This document shows, piece by piece, positions 23,699 to 37,639 of a DNA stretch of 64,000 nucleotides; positions within the stretch are counted from its first letter, which is position 1, and each line of letters opens with the position of its first letter. The position numbers and the translations under genes are program-made. Source of the DNA: Acridotheres tristis. Its lineage: Eukaryota > Chordata > Aves > Passeriformes > Sturnidae. The notes under the pieces are model-generated. The model was not told the origin of the DNA and made no database searches. It saw only the letters and a program-made list of their open reading frames with translations. The stretch lies in assembly GCA_037013685.1 (NCBI GenBank), contig CM072894.1:4032841-4096840 (forward strand). The letters run 5' to 3'.

Positions 23699-26600
23699 AT
23701 ATGAAACAAAGTCTCTGTGCACATGTGAAATCCTTTGGAAGGTGCCACAGAGTCCATGGAAAGCCCTGGCATGGCCCACACACACCCTGCCCCAGCAATC
23801 CCAGGGTTGTGCACTTCTGAGCTTTCCATCCCTTTTAAGACAAACCACAGCCCATGAAGGTGTTGTGCCCGTGCCCTGTGCCCCAGCTCACCCACTGGGT
23901 GCCTGCTGAGTTCATTTATCTCCTCAGCTTCACTGCTGACAGAGGGTGGTGTGGAGGAATGATGCATTGTATATTTGGACACATTAATTCAGTGCATACA
24001 TAAAATCTGGCCCCAAGAATCTCATACCCCATTATGCCAGCAGGTACCCTCTGGGCAGGCACCCCACACCTACCTGCCTTCATCTCACACCCCAGCAGCA
24101 CAGCTTGGCCAGGGCTGGCTCTGCCTTTGGCAGCTGCACCTTTAAACCAGGTTGGAAAACACCTTGGAGATGCTTCCCATGCTCTCAGAGTGAAAAATCC
24201 CCCCCAGGAGCTGCCAGGGACCCTCAGTCCAATTCCCACTCTGTGGCTCATTCAAAACCCGTGAGTCACACACAGACCTGTGAGATTTAACTGGGGCATT
24301 CCCTGCCAGTGCCACAGCTTAATTCCTATGGGATCTGGCACACACCCTAACTCAAGCTGGTCCCACTGCCCCCAGCCTGCCTCGATGGCTGAGCATTTTA
24401 AATGGAAAGCATTTTAAATTTAGCTGGAAGCCCATAAAAGTCATTTGGCTCTTTCAGGAGGATTTTAAAACACTCCAGTCCCCTGGATTGCAACTCTTTT
24501 GTTTCACGAATGGCCTCCACATTTTATCCCCAGCAGCCTGGAAAGGTCATTGCAGTGCTGGAATCCTGGAGCATTCCCCACTGCCTCCAGGGAGCAGGAG
24601 CACGAGCTGTGTATGACAACACTGCTTGCCCAGAGTTGGGTTAGGGTGACATAATTAAGCATTCACACTTTAGAGCTGTCAGGAATAATAAAATCTGCTT
24701 TCCATAGGAGGGGAAGGGGAAGAGCCCTGCTGCAAGCTTCCATGTGCAGCCACACACCACAAGTCCCTTCCAAGGCTGGAGCACACCCAGGGACACACTC
24801 CTGGCTGCTGCAGCCCCACGCATCCCTGGTGCAGGGATTTGGGATCACTGTCACCTCCACAATAAAACAGGTCACCACAGGACTTCAGCAGCACTTCAAA
24901 AACGAGCAACACAAGTTTTAAGACACATGCAAACACACACCCCTTTTCCCACAATGGGTTTTACTTAACTGGCTAAAATATGAAGGAAAGAGTAAATCAA
25001 TCACCTATTTTCTAGTGAAATATATTAATTTAAAGCCCTCTGCTACTCGTTCAGAGTAGCTTGGCAAAGACCATGGGGTTCAGGTGTTTAAAGTGGCACT
25101 GAAAAGCACAATTTAGCTTTTGCAAGCAGTTTCATGCTGTATTACTAGTGATGAAGTTCTTTTCTTGTATCCTCACACTTCAGTCTGGCCCATGCTTGCT
25201 CAGTGTTCAGCTTACTGAGGTTTGCAGGGGCAACACTGGCCAGCTGGCACATTTTGTCCCACTGCAACAAGCCTGTGCCCTGAGCACTGGGGAAATGGGT
25301 TTTGTTCCCTCCAAATGCAAAATAAGCAGCCACTGGTAGCACTGTAACACCTCTGTTAAGGCTGGGACCTTCCCAGCAGGAGAGGCTGCTTAACCAATTC
25401 CAGTCACAGCCCCAGAATTCAGACAAATCTCTTTAAAGCTTGAACTCAGTTTGCAAACCACACAAGGGCTGTAAAGCTACTGAAAAGACCAAATGAGCAT
25501 CTCATTTCAATAAAGCCCTCCAATGCACTGACATGAAGCAAAACAGGAAAGTAAAAACCATCAGCAGGTAAAAAATCGGCTCAGCTCCACTGATGAGGCT
25601 GAGGCTATTGCTAAGGTTCAGGAGCATTTCCTAGATCATCTCTCAAAAACTGGGCCAGCAAACATTTTGGAAGCTGCTGCCAGAAGGTAGGAAAAGCCAG
25701 GAGAGAGAAAAACAAGCTTCCCTTTGGCTCCTTTAACCTGCCTATAACCCACTGCTCAACCTGATTTCTCTGCTAGGATTACAGGGAGCCAGCCCATCCT
25801 GTGGTGGGACAGTACCTGTCACTGTGCCTGGCTGTACCAGGCATTCCCTCTGGCTGGCCAGAAACAAGGGGCCCTAAGAGAGAGGGCAGGGAGTGGAGAG
25901 CTGGATTTTTTTTTCCCCTGATCCCTTTGTTTTGGAAAATCCTCTCCTGGCACAGGAAGGCTGAGCCTGGAATGTGTCCTCCCGAGGCATTTTATGACCA
26001 CATTACTGAATGTCTGCCAGCTGAGCAACTGTGGGAGCATTTTGGCTTCAGTCAACTAAAACATTTGCTTGGTCCTTTGGAAAATTTGCTGGAGGGTGGT
26101 GTAGGGGCAGTGGTGCTTTTTGGGGTTTGTGTTATTGGGGGAGCTTTTGTCTGGGTTTTTTTCTTTAGCTCTCTACACAGATTCTCCCCAAGCAGGTTCC
26201 TAGGGACATTTTGGAGTGTTGGTACAGCACCAGTGCATTCCCTGCTCCCTCCAGCCTGTCCCAAGTAGTAATCTGCCCTTCTGCAGTCAAACCTTGTTCA
26301 TTCCTAGGGTGAAAATTATTTTAAAAGTTGGCCAGAAAGGAGGCAAAACCATCAAACATTAACTCAGTCCTTTCCTCCTCAAACCTGGGGTTTTGCAGTT
26401 TGAGTCTGAGCCCTCTCCAGCCCCCAGGGCAGCCACCAAGGAGATGTCCCAGTCCAGGGCCACCACACAACCCCCAGACTGTCTCAGCAGCCACAGAGAA
26501 AATTGACACGGGGCACATAAAGGCAAATTGTGTGGGCAGTCATGGATACCTGTGACAAAAATTTGCCCCTAAAAGACCCCCTGAGACCACAGGGAGCATC

Positions 26601-27474
26601 CACATCCTCCAAGAGATGATACTGCTGGGCACGGCTGGGTGAAGTTCCCCAGCATGCCCACAGCCCAACTCAGGGAGCTGGAGTGAGTCTTCACAGGTGA
26701 TTATTTAGAAAAAAAATTAAATTATTACACTTAGAAAATTGTTTTCATGCTGTCTGCAACCCTCCATTCCAGCCCATCTTCCCCACCAGAACAAGGCATT
26801 GCTGGGTTTTAGCCCTGGCCACACAAGTCTATCCAAAACCTTTGTTCAAGGGAACAGCCAGCAATTCCAAAGGGGCAGCTACTCCACAGCTCCAACCTGT
26901 CATGCCTGCTCACTGCTCCAGAAGGAACAACTGACAAACAGCCAGCACAAGAGCGAAATTCTTCTCCCTAGGACAAATCCTCCTCACTACCCTCTGCTTT
27001 TTCACACCAAGAAAAGCCTTTACCGTTATGCAAAGAAAATCTGCGTGAGTTGCTTCGTGCAACACATCAGCAAGTCAACAAGATTGTGGCAACAAGGGAA
27101 GAAGTCATATTTTCCTTTCAGCCATGCCCACAGAAATCTGCTTTATCCCTGTCACACAGGGCACTTGTTTCTGTGCCCCCTGCAAGGGCCCTGCACAAAG
27201 GAGTAACAACAAAGGAAATATTTTGTTCCCACAGAAGATAAATCACCGTGAGTTTTCCAGACCTCTTTACCAGCGTGTGTTCCTGGCAAAGCGAGGACCA
27301 GATTAGGGAGGGGATGGACCCAGGGGAAGGGAGGAGGGATGAACAAATAGCTGTACTCTGTGAGAAGCACTGGAACTTTTTCATGCCTTGCTGCTTTGGC
27401 ACCTGTGTCTGTGTCTCTGCCTCTGACCCCGCTGGGTCAGTCCCCAGTTGGGGCTGGGGACTGCAGGACTCCCC

Positions 27475-27551
27475 CTGCTTTCCTCCTGCTTTCCTCCTGC
27501 TTTCCTCCTGCTTTCCTCCTGCTTTCCTCCTGCTTTCCCCCTGCTTTCCTC
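27475..27551 (+). repeat. 11-bp minisatellite, 7 copies
   Basis: Seven head-to-tail copies of CTGCTTTCCTC. The sixth copy ends CCC instead of CTC and the rest are identical. The array is 77 bp. Confidence 0.95.
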
Positions 27552-30368
27552 AGCAGCTGAACCATGAAGGCATCACACAGCATGGCACAGGGCAGCCAGC
27601 CTGCAAAGCCAGCAGGACACAGCTCCAGCGAAATCCAGCTTGCCAGCAGCAAGATCCAGCTACTCAAACAGTGATCAGCCAGCACTGAGGAGGCCTGCAC
27701 ACCTTTGCCTCTGAGAGACACAAAGCAGCACCTGGGGATGGAAAACACCTGCCCTTTGCTCCTCCTTTGCCATGGGTGGTGGTAGTTTTCCACAGAGGAG
27801 TTGTTTCCTTAATCTATTACCTTTTAACATGGCAAACTGGGTTCCCCAGTTGTGCTGAATGCCATAGCATTCACAAAATCATTGCTTTATGTTTCAAAGG
27901 AGCTGTGGCACCCCTAAATCCTGCCAAAGCAAAGGGAAACAAACCTTAGTTAGAGACACACACCTAATGTGACTGAACACCGAGGCCACCCTGCCTGCAC
28001 TGCTGTCTGTAAGATGGGATTTACAGAAACCCAGCAGGAGCCTGTCCCTGTCAGGTGCTGCCTGTCTGCAGCTGTCTCCTGGCCTCCAGCAGGGTCATTC
28101 CTTCAGCTGAACCAGGCATTTCTGGAGGCCCTGACAAAATGGACAAAAAAACCGAGGCAGGGGCACCAGCCCATGAACAAAGACATTTACCCTAGCACTG
28201 CTGTGCTGTGCAGTTTGCTCTGAGTGACCTGAACAGAGAGCAGGGAAGCACGAAAAAGGAATTGTTTGAGAAATATTTTATTGACTGAATTTGCTGCTTT
28301 GCTAAAATCAGTGTTTGGTGGGGCAGTGGTGGCTTCCAACCAGGAGCCAGGTGTTGTGGAAGGAAGTGGGGACCACAAAGCCTCCAAGGACCCCAGCAAA
28401 TATGATGTCAGCCAGACTGAGACAGGAGTTATTTATGTATCTGGGGCAGATAGATTGCATGTCATGCCATTAGATATATTGTCTTGGCCAGAAGAGAGAA
28501 ATGAGGCAAGAACTTTCTTTCTGTGCTGCTTTATCTGCTCTACACAGAATTGTCAGATTATGCAGAAATACCAGGCATCACACAGTGAAATGTTTGCAGT
28601 GCATTTGCATTGTTTCCAGAGCGGAGTAAAACATTCTCATTTTGATTGAAGGTATCTCTTAGCCCCAAGGGAGGAAACGATTGTGCATGGAAGGCAGGAC
28701 TAATGACTGAGCAGTTTTCCAGTGCTGCTCCACAGCACAGTCACCGTGGTCTGAGCTGGCTCCCAAGTCCCCAAGGGCAGCAGAACTATGAGCTGACCCT
28801 GCCAGGCCCTGGTTTGTCAGCACCAACACCCTCCATGTGCTCAGTGACCTCAGGGGACAGACAGACTGACCTCAGGCAGACATGTGGGTATGGCACACCA
28901 AACCTGCTGTGGGTGGGCTCATTCAGGCAGCTGTGCTGAGTGCATAGCTGTGCACACCAGGGAGGCTGGGGAAATGGAATTATTTGTCTGGAAGAGACCT
29001 CAGGTGTGCCACCACTCCAGCCCCCACAGTCCTGTGCTCTCCAGCTGTATTTAGCTCTGTTTTTGTACCAAACCGTGTGATCACTTCATCCCAGACAGAT
29101 ATGTGACATGGAAAAATAACTCTGTGCCGTGGACTTTACTGCTCCTGCTGGTTTTTGTTCTTTTAGCCATACCCAGTGGCAACCAGAATCTGTGAGCAAG
29201 GAGTTTCTGATAGGTATGATGTCACACAAATTTACAAAGAAGTTTGCAGGTGGATCAAAGCTGGGCATTTGTAATATAAATGATTAAGAGCAGCCATTTG
29301 TGTGCCAGCAGAGAGGCTGAAACACCTGAGGCTGTAAACCCCAGTGCTGCAGGGGTCTGCCTCCACCCCCTGCATCCCAGCCAGGGTGGCAACAGCAAGT
29401 TCTCACCTCCTGAATCACAGTGACACTCACTAGTCCCTTCTCAGCAAAATCTCACTGCTCCAAGTTCCCTGTATCCACACAGCAGCTTGGCCTTCACCTG
29501 CCCATCCCCTGTGGGAGAGCACCAGCAGCTGTCCCTGAGCCCTGCAGGTGGGATGGAGAGGTCAGGGAGCACAGCCTGCCACAGGGATGCCTGGGGACAC
29601 ATCCCATCCCTAGGGGATGCTCCCCATCCCTAGGGGCAGCCTCACTGGGCACAGCAGGGCTCGGCAGCTTTAGCTGGCACCACATGGATGTGATGTGTGG
29701 TTCTGAGGTTTCCTGGGCAACTTTTTTTGTTTCTTTTGTTATCCCACCACCCTGGCCAAAAGTGTCATGCAGGTCACTGCAGTCTGGTGGGCAGAAAGAC
29801 CTCAAAGCATCCAACCACCAAACGTGGGAGAGATGAGGGAGACATTAATAAATGACTCAGCTGATTGGATTTCCTTGGAATCCGTGTGCTCTTCTGAGTC
29901 TCTCTTGGCAAGTGGGGCAAAACCCCACCGAGCTTTAATGGCATTTAACTTTACCAGCTGGCTCTCTGAAACCGCAATAGTTAAAATAAGTTAGGCTCCA
30001 AAATTATCAGAGCTCAGAATTATTCAGTGGGTGCCTTTGTGCAGGGAAACTGCTTCACTTCAGTCAAAAAGAATGGAGAAACAATGGAGCATGTTTCCTG
30101 TCACATTAGAAATATTCTTTAGCTTTTAATAAAGACAAAAAGAGGAGGAGTAGGTGGATATTTTAGAAGCGATTATTCAATAGTTTCTAATGGTATCTAC
30201 AGTAATTTGGGAATCATCTTGAGGAATGACATCCATAACACAAGAGATGGGCTGTGTCTCCTGCTGCTCCTTGAAACAAGGGCACCACAAGGAAGATTAG
30301 GAAACCTTGGACAGTACAATGGGCTCAGCCATCCCAGGCTCCAGTGCCTTTCTGAATAATAGATAAAA

Positions 30369-30397
30369 TAAATCTGTTATTTTAAATAACAGATTTA
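30369..30397. repeat. 29-nt near-perfect palindrome
   Basis: Two 14-bp arms (TAAATCTGTTATTT and AAATAACAGATTTA) flank a single T. The structure could extrude as a cruciform or fold as a hairpin. No flanking element is recognised. Confidence 0.9.
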
Positions 30398-31924
30398 AAA
30401 TGCTTTTGAATTTATGAGGAGAATGAAGACTTTGGATTAAAGCCACAAGGCAGGCAAAAGCTAGCAGGAGATGCTTTGCCTAAGTGCTAGAGCCAACAAA
30501 CAAACCCACACCTCCTAATTCCCAGACCAGGGACTTTGGGCTTTGTCTTCCCAAGTTGCTGTTGTTACACATGAAGGAGCCCTGCTCTCCTGGAGATGGC
30601 TGAACACCTGCCTGCCCGTGGCAAGGAGAGAATCAATTCCTTGTTTTGTTTTGCCTGTTCGTGGCAGCTTTTGCTTTACCTGTTAGACTGTCTTTGTCTC
30701 AACTCATAATTTTCCTCACCATTACTCTTCTGATTCTGTGCCCTGTCCCAACATTGTACATCACTGTAAACTCGTTTCCCTCCCTGCCTCATTTGTGACA
30801 GGAGGCTGAGTCTTGAGGACTAACACAGGGGCTCCTGAGGATGCTGCCAACCCAGCACAAACAGAGGGTTTCTTCCAATTACCAAGAAAATCACTTTCCA
30901 GGAGCATCAGTGTGTGGGACATTACCCCAAATGAGAATTTCTGCAAGGTGCAGTGCCTGGTGTACTGGAGGACCTCCAGGTTTAGCTGGAATAAAGCAGA
31001 AAAGCCACAGTGCTTGGATCCATGCAGCAGCAGTGGAAGATCCATGCAGTCTGCAGTGTCTGCTTGTCCTACACCAGTCTGTTATCCCCAGATGTCACTG
31101 CAGGGCAGGGGCTGCACAGACAGGGAATTTCCTGCATTTCCTGCATTTCCTGACACTCTGCACTCGTGCCTTTTCATTAACAACTGAACTTTGTACAAGT
31201 AGCTGTAACATTCTCACTTCCTTCTGGAGCTTGACCTGAAGGAAATACACACATTTAGGATACCTGACATAACTCTAGAAACTTTCTGGTCAGATGAGGG
31301 CACCCACAGCTCAGTCAGAAGAGGAGACAAGAGAGAAAATCTCTAAACTCAAAAAGACTTTGTGCCCTCTTGCCATCTTGTGTGATCCCACTGTGCCCAT
31401 ATGGATCCCTTGATCAAGAACTGCTTTTCCTTTAAAGTAAGTCCAGAATCACCCTGCCAGGATTGCACTTCCCCACCATGAGGTTAATGAAGAGTCCACC
31501 AGATGGGCAAAACAGGGAAAGTCTCAGTCTTTAAGTTTGTCACTTAAATATCTCTTCACTGGAAAGCACTGATTGTTGAACAGGGGGAAAAAAAATCGAG
31601 TCTACTGGGAAGTAAAGTGCCATCTATTAAATTAGTTATTTCTCCCCATGCTCATTAACCAGGACACCAGGGGCAAAAGATAGTGACATTTATATCAGGA
31701 AAAAAAAAAAAATAAAACCAGAGTTGTCTCTTTTGCTGTGACCCACAGAACCGAACCTGAAAAAGAGAGAAGGATGATGACTTTTCAACTTAATTAATAA
31801 TGCAAAACCTGAGGAAGGGACGAGAATCCTGAAGACAGATTGCAAAGAGATGGATTTGCTGATAGCACACTTCTGGCTCCTGCCATTCCTCTCTTGACAC
31901 AGCGTCTGCTGCCTACCAGAGCAA

Positions 31925-32150
31925 TCATATCCAAGTGTAATTGTCTAACAATTTTTCCACACTGAGGAAATAGTTCTGATTACAGACATTAACAAGTTTA
32001 GCATTAAGCTTCCTCACTGTAATTACCCTTGAGCTTAGTCTCACAAATGAATTAATGTGCTGATCGCTTGGACTAATAGAACAAGCAAAAGGGTGATGAA
32101 TTGCTTCCAAATCAGTTAAAATCAAGCGTGACATCATTTAATTAATTTCA
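31925..32150. other. AT-rich candidate conserved non-coding element
   Basis: This stretch is repeat-poor and dense in homeodomain-type cores (TAATTACC, GAATTAATG, TTTAATTAATTTC), with a CRE-like TGACATCA, all within about 230 bp. The composition resembles enhancers in vertebrate gene deserts. Conservation was not tested, so this is only a nomination. Confidence 0.25.
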
Positions 32151-35100
32151 GGGCTTGAGGGGAGGAGAAAGGGGGTCAGTACTATGCTGAAAAGAAAGGT
32201 CTCTCTCCCTTAGTGATTTCTTTGGAGACAGAAATATGCAAGCAGGGGAGGATGAGGCTGGGGAAAGGGAAGAGGTGCAGCAGGTGAGAAGGAGGAAACT
32301 TGTCAGGTTTTGCTCTTTTTTGACCCAGACGTGGGGCAACTGAGAGGTGTTTTAAAAGATTTTTATTTTATTTTCAGCCTCATATGAAGGGTGAAACAAT
32401 ACAGACGTTATAATTCACATCATCACAATCAGAAGCCAACTATTTCTTAATTACAATACATTATAAGTGTTTCTTGGCCTATCAGCTTTTATCACATCAT
32501 GCTGTAAAATGCCTTGAAGTCAATCATCTAAAATCACCCCTCATGGCTTCTATTACAATGTATCTCTCATAGTTCTATTTCTCCAAAGTATCTAGCCTTA
32601 TTTTCAAGGCCATCCTTTGAAACTTTTTTCCTAGCTCCATTTCTCTCTCAACAATATCTGTCCTATTCCGTGGCATTTCTAAATCAGCATTTCCTATCTC
32701 CTTGTTTACATACAGATGCATACTGTGCGAACCTTGTATCAAACCCTGAAAACTCTCTACAAATCCACTTTCCCACAGAAAAACTGTACAATTTCTGTGT
32801 TGGGAAGGAGGAAACTGAAGATGGAGCTGTGCAATTTCTGTGTTTGAGCAGGCATGTCCAGAGGTGGCTGCAGCTGTGTGACCAGTGCAGCTGCCAAAGG
32901 TGCAGTGCACGGATTTCTTCTGGATATGAACAGATGCACTGGTCATCTCGATTTGAATTTCAGTCATTCCTGAATTCATACACAAACCCTGCTTCTCCCC
33001 CAAGCACACTCCTGGCCTTCCCAAGGGTCACAGTATTGGTCATGTATTCTGGCAGGGGATCATTTGCCAGGCTGTCAGCACAGGGTTTGGCTGGCCACTA
33101 TTACCAAGAACAAATAAACTATTTCCCTCCTTGACTTCTCCTCCCAGTCAGATTTTTTAGACAGGAACAAAAGGGGTCAATGGAAAGGACCAGTTTGTCC
33201 CAGTAAAAAAAAAAAAAAAAATCAAACACAGCATTTAAATGGTGGCAGATGTTCAAATATTTAGCCCTGATGCCTTTTGGAAATCTGGCCATGCATTGCT
33301 GGAGACCCAGATCTGCACTTGATGGGCAAGCCACCTTCAGGGCTTCAGAGAATTGGAAGGAAAAGCAAAAAAGTTGTCTGGTTGAGAACTGATTTTTAAG
33401 GGCAACTAAACTTCCAGCACAACCCTCCTGTCGCTCACTTCCTGAAAATCTGGTGGGATGAACTCATAACTGAGAGGGAATTATTCACCTGAGCACCATA
33501 GGGGATTTGGGCCTTTTTTATACTTCAGTTCTGCAAGTGTAAAGAGGGAGGAATAAAAAAACCCACTCATCTCTGGGGGATGAAAGGTTTACAAAATGCT
33601 CACAAACTCTGCTGCAGGGGGTGCTCTCCTGAGCATCTTGCAGGGACTTCTTGGCAGCATGACAGTCCCATGGTATTCTAACAGCAAGAGAGGGATTTGC
33701 TTTTACAATATGACATTTGCCAGGCAATTAAGGTGAAGAGCTGTGTGCTATAATAATTTTTAGTGCTAAACATACATAGTAAAAATAAATGTTTAAAGGC
33801 AATTTATTTTAAAATATACAACATGATGCTTTGCACATTATTGAAAGAATCCTTACTGCTACCATAAGCTTCAGCTCAAGCTGTGTAATTATTACAAGGA
33901 ACTTTTTTTCTCACATTATATATTAGCTGCACCTAAGAGCCCCAGAAATGAAAGAATCTGAGCTTTCCTAACTCAATGGTTGGAGAATTTGCTCTGTATG
34001 TTCCTACTTTTACTTCTGTCATAGTGGATGATGGTCTGAGAGACTGAAACAGATAAATGAAAATGTGTTCCCAGACTGGGTGTAAGGTTTTGGAGGCAAC
34101 CTCCACTGTCATTCTGCAGCCCACAAACATCAAATAGGAGGCATCTGGGAAGGTGCAGCAAAACCAGACACAGAGGCACTCCCTTCCTATATTCACAGGG
34201 TGTTATTGTATTCATGTTAATTTATTAGATCACCCCAATGCCAGCAAGATTGCAGACAGGACGTTTCCCTTACTTCCTTTATTCAAGAATATAAAACCAA
34301 AATCCTTGAGGCCCTCCTCCTGACCTCAAATCAAAACCTCACCTCATCTCCTATAAAAGCTGGATTCTCAATACAAGTTCTACTGGGAACAGAGGCCTTG
34401 GCACTACCACCAAAACTGTGGGAACTGAGATGCTGGACCTTCTATGCAAGAATTATGTGACTTTGACCTGGTTTTTGACTCAAATCATATGGGAGGCTGG
34501 CAATCTGGATTTCTAGTTTATCTGGAGCTGGAGTCACGTCCTAACGTGCAAACCCTGCCTTGGGAGGTTTAGAAGGGAATGCCCCCAAACAGGAGAGAGC
34601 CCTTGGGGCTGAAGTCACATGGAATGCAGGGTCCTCTATCCTGCATTGTCCATCACCAGTGTTTACATTTCTATGTTAATATTCATGCCAGCAAATGCCC
34701 TCTAACTGTAAATTCAGCCTGGTCAAGGTGACTGACCTTCTTCATTAAGTGCTTCCAAATTTCCAGTCTAGCCAGGGATGTGAAAAATCTGTGCTAATTA
34801 TAGGTGTGTAGGCAGGTCAGAAGTGCAGAGGGGAGATGAGGGGGTTTCTGGTAGTTATTTAAAGACACAGCATCAACTTCAACAGGGCTTTGCACTAACA
34901 CACCATCCTGGTCGCTGTTATTCATGTCAGGCTATACAAAAACTGAGATAAAAATCTGGGAGATATTGGTCCCAGATACTGGGACCTACCACTGATTCAG
35001 ATGACTGAAGTGAAGCTCCTCAATAGTAAAGAAGGAGACACCCTCTCTGTGCCTGCCCCTGATTTTTGTCCCAGTCTGTTCTAAATTCTGAACATCTGGT

Positions 35101-37639
35101 ACCCTCATGGACGCTATAATGCCATCCCAAACTATGTGTGCACAACACTTACAAACAGTGCTTAAAACATAATGGCTTGTTAATAACATCTGTCATCACA
35201 GAAGTGATATGAGCTCTTTCCCTTTTATATCCTTTGCAGTAAAGCACATTTTGAAACTCACTGACCTTTATTCTTTCCTTCTATTTTTTTTTTTTTTAAG
35301 TTCCCTGGCATTATGTAGAAAAACCATCGGTGTGAAGAGGAATATAATGCAGCTTATTACCACTAACAAGGGAATGGGCCATAATTCTAAAGGGACAGAG
35401 CCTCAAGTGAGATATGAAGGTCATTTTGTTGCATCCAGAAGGAAAATGCAATACTGGCTGTGCCATGCTTTCATTTCAGACACATTGCAGTCTCCTTTCA
35501 GTTTTGCTGCAATAAATAGTAAAAAGAAAAAGTTTCTCCTTCAGATTGAATTTCACACAGTAGGTCTTCCCCACTTTGGGGGGATTGAAAGTAAGTATCT
35601 GGATTTTCCAGCACTATTTATATTCCTCTGGATTTGCTGCTTAGTTTGTTCATGAATCTTTAGGACCTGACCTCATATCCAGCCACTGCTTCTCCCTGCT
35701 GGAAATACTCCAACCTCTCAGTGGGTAAAGGCACAAACAGCAAACTTACAGGCTTGGCCAGGGCTACCTTCAGAGCTCTCCAGTAAATAGAGTGTTTAGT
35801 TCTTGGAAATCAGTCTTTCCTGTGATCCCCCAGTGCTGCTTCACGAGCCTCAGAGCAGTGTTAGAAGGTGACAATGCTGTGCTGAAGCCAGCGTGGCAGT
35901 TCCTCACTAATTGATGAGCACTTAGCAGCTTTGCCAAACTTTCCACCCTGCAAGTAGGAAAGACAAATTGCAATGCTGCATAAGTCACAAAACCCAAGGA
36001 TTGCTCGACAACAAATCCTCAAGGCTGATTTAATGATGCAAAAAGCCAAAGAAGCCAGAAGAGAAACTGGTGTGGAGCAGCATTTCTGTCCATTCCCAAA
36101 AGCCCTGATCCAAGAACTGAGCTAATTCTTCTTGTGAGAGGACTGGCAAGTGGCAAAACACATCTCCAGCCTCCAAACAGCAACTCTGCATGTCCCAGCC
36201 TGCCAGCCTGGAGCCACAAAACTGCTTCTGGCTGAGGAGGGCAATGCTGTGGTGCTAATTATACAGCAGCTTGGACAAAAGCCTGTCCTGCTGAAGGCAG
36301 CAGCTCTGCTCAAGAAAGGTGAACAGCAGAAATCTCTGCCAAATCCAAAACTTTGGCCATTCTTCCTATTTGGTCACATCCCTCACTCACACCGTGCTGA
36401 ACCCAGGCTGGTCTGAAGAGTGACAGGAGGAGATGGCAAGAGAAACTGCTTCAAATTTTTAAATAAAAATGTCAATGAGTTAAAAAAAAAAAGTAATTTT
36501 ATTTCTGGTGTATGTAGATACTCTCTCCTTTCAAAAAAACACTATATCTTCCTAGGTACTCTCCAGATGTCAGTGTTCTGTGTTAGTCCCAGCAGAGATG
36601 AAGTCTTCCAACAATATAATTGAAAAAAAAAAGCCTTTTAGCCTCTGTTAAATGGATGGATCAATTAAATCTGTTAAGATGGGTTCTAACCTGCCACCAC
36701 TCTGAGACAGACACAGGAAACGTTTCCAGTACAAACTAACACCACCAGCACTAACTCTACTGACTTGTTAAAGGTGTACACTTCATGTGCTTAATTTCAT
36801 AGATGTACTAATTTTTTATACTTATTCTATACTCACATCTCTGTCTGGTTGCAGAGGAATGAGCAACTCAGCTTCCTCATCACCCTTTTAGGCTTGACTG
36901 CCCTCTCCTCTCCACAAATGGGAGCTGCTCCTATTGGAGGTGTGTGCAATCCACCTCCTTTTGCTGGCACTGCAGTCTCAGCAGAGCTCTTGGGCTTGGC
37001 CTGCAGTTATGCTGCACTTCCCTGAAAACTTCATCATGGGAAAACACCCCCAGCTGTCTAATACTCATTTTTTTTCAAGTTTTTAGAATTGAATCCTGTT
37101 GGAAGATTTGCAGCCGTGTAGGATTCTGCACCCAAATAGAGATTTTGTTCTGTTGTCAAGGGAAATGTCCCATACCCAAACAGCAAAAGAGACCAGTGAG
37201 GATCTTACATGCAGGAAAGTGAACACCAAAGCATTCAGACAATCCCCGTGTGGGTGCAGACAGCATGCTGGTTTGGATAGGAGCAGGGAGAGGGGCACAA
37301 GGCATGGATGGAGGATGAGGAGATGGAAAGATGGGTCTGCAGCTTTCCTGCCCTACCTGCAATGGCTGCAAGGTGTTATTTGGTGACTGAAGGTTTGAGG
37401 TTTGAGTTTTTTCTTTCTCACTAGCTCTTAAGAAATCATCTGTGAGACACAGAGCAACTTTTATTTAAATATGTAACAGCACCCTATTTTTGTGTTAGAG
37501 GTCTGAGAATGGGGTCCAGATGCCATAAATCCAGCTTTATTTGCTTACACATGGCATTTCCCTGACTACTACCATTCTGAACCACCCAAATCTGTCAATA
37601 TAATGGAGATATATGGAAAGTAACAACATGCACTGGAAA
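32151..37639. other. intergenic DNA, no gene seen
   Basis: No supportable genes. There is an A17 run at 33205-33221, T-rich and A-rich tracts near 35285 and 36482, and short chance frames. The 154-codon frame at 32670-33134 shows no domain or family resemblance. Confidence 0.65.

Larger units (their letters stand above)
15680..23715 (+). other. ERBB4: ERBB4 3' UTR
   Basis: The stretch from the TAG to a canonical poly(A) signal at 23693 is about 8.0 kb, close to the long human ERBB4 3' UTR (about 8 kb as I recall). No splice pattern or coding frame is seen within it. It holds pyrimidine and purine tracts (15771-15800, 15893-15917), two G-quadruplex motifs (16715, 21131), a 36-bp tandem duplication (17962-18038), T runs at 18922 and 23389, and five Pumilio-type motifs. 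Earlier AATAAA hexamers at 18438, 19977, 21328, 21823 and 22891 could give shorter forms. The last 800 nt are AT-rich and poor in repeats, as expected of a conserved distal UTR. The end point is inferred; no transcript evidence was available. Confidence 0.8.
23716..31900. other. intergenic DNA downstream of ERBB4, first block
   Basis: No coding gene, RNA gene or named mobile element can be supported. The longest open frames (25801-26268, 26739-27206) have no recognisable domain. Supported local items are the 11-bp minisatellite at 27475-27551 and the palindrome at 30369-30397. In mammals the next gene beyond the ERBB4 3' end is CPS1, in convergent orientation and far away. No CPS1 exon was seen here. 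Confidence 0.7.

Noticed and set aside
25801..26268. 155-codon open frame
   Set aside because: No recognisable domain and no splice or promoter context; treated as chance.
26739..27206. 155-codon open frame
   Set aside because: Same reasons: no family resemblance.
32670..33134. 154-codon open frame and its minus-strand shadow
   Set aside because: Cys-rich patches looked like a zinc finger at first, but the spacing fits no known finger.
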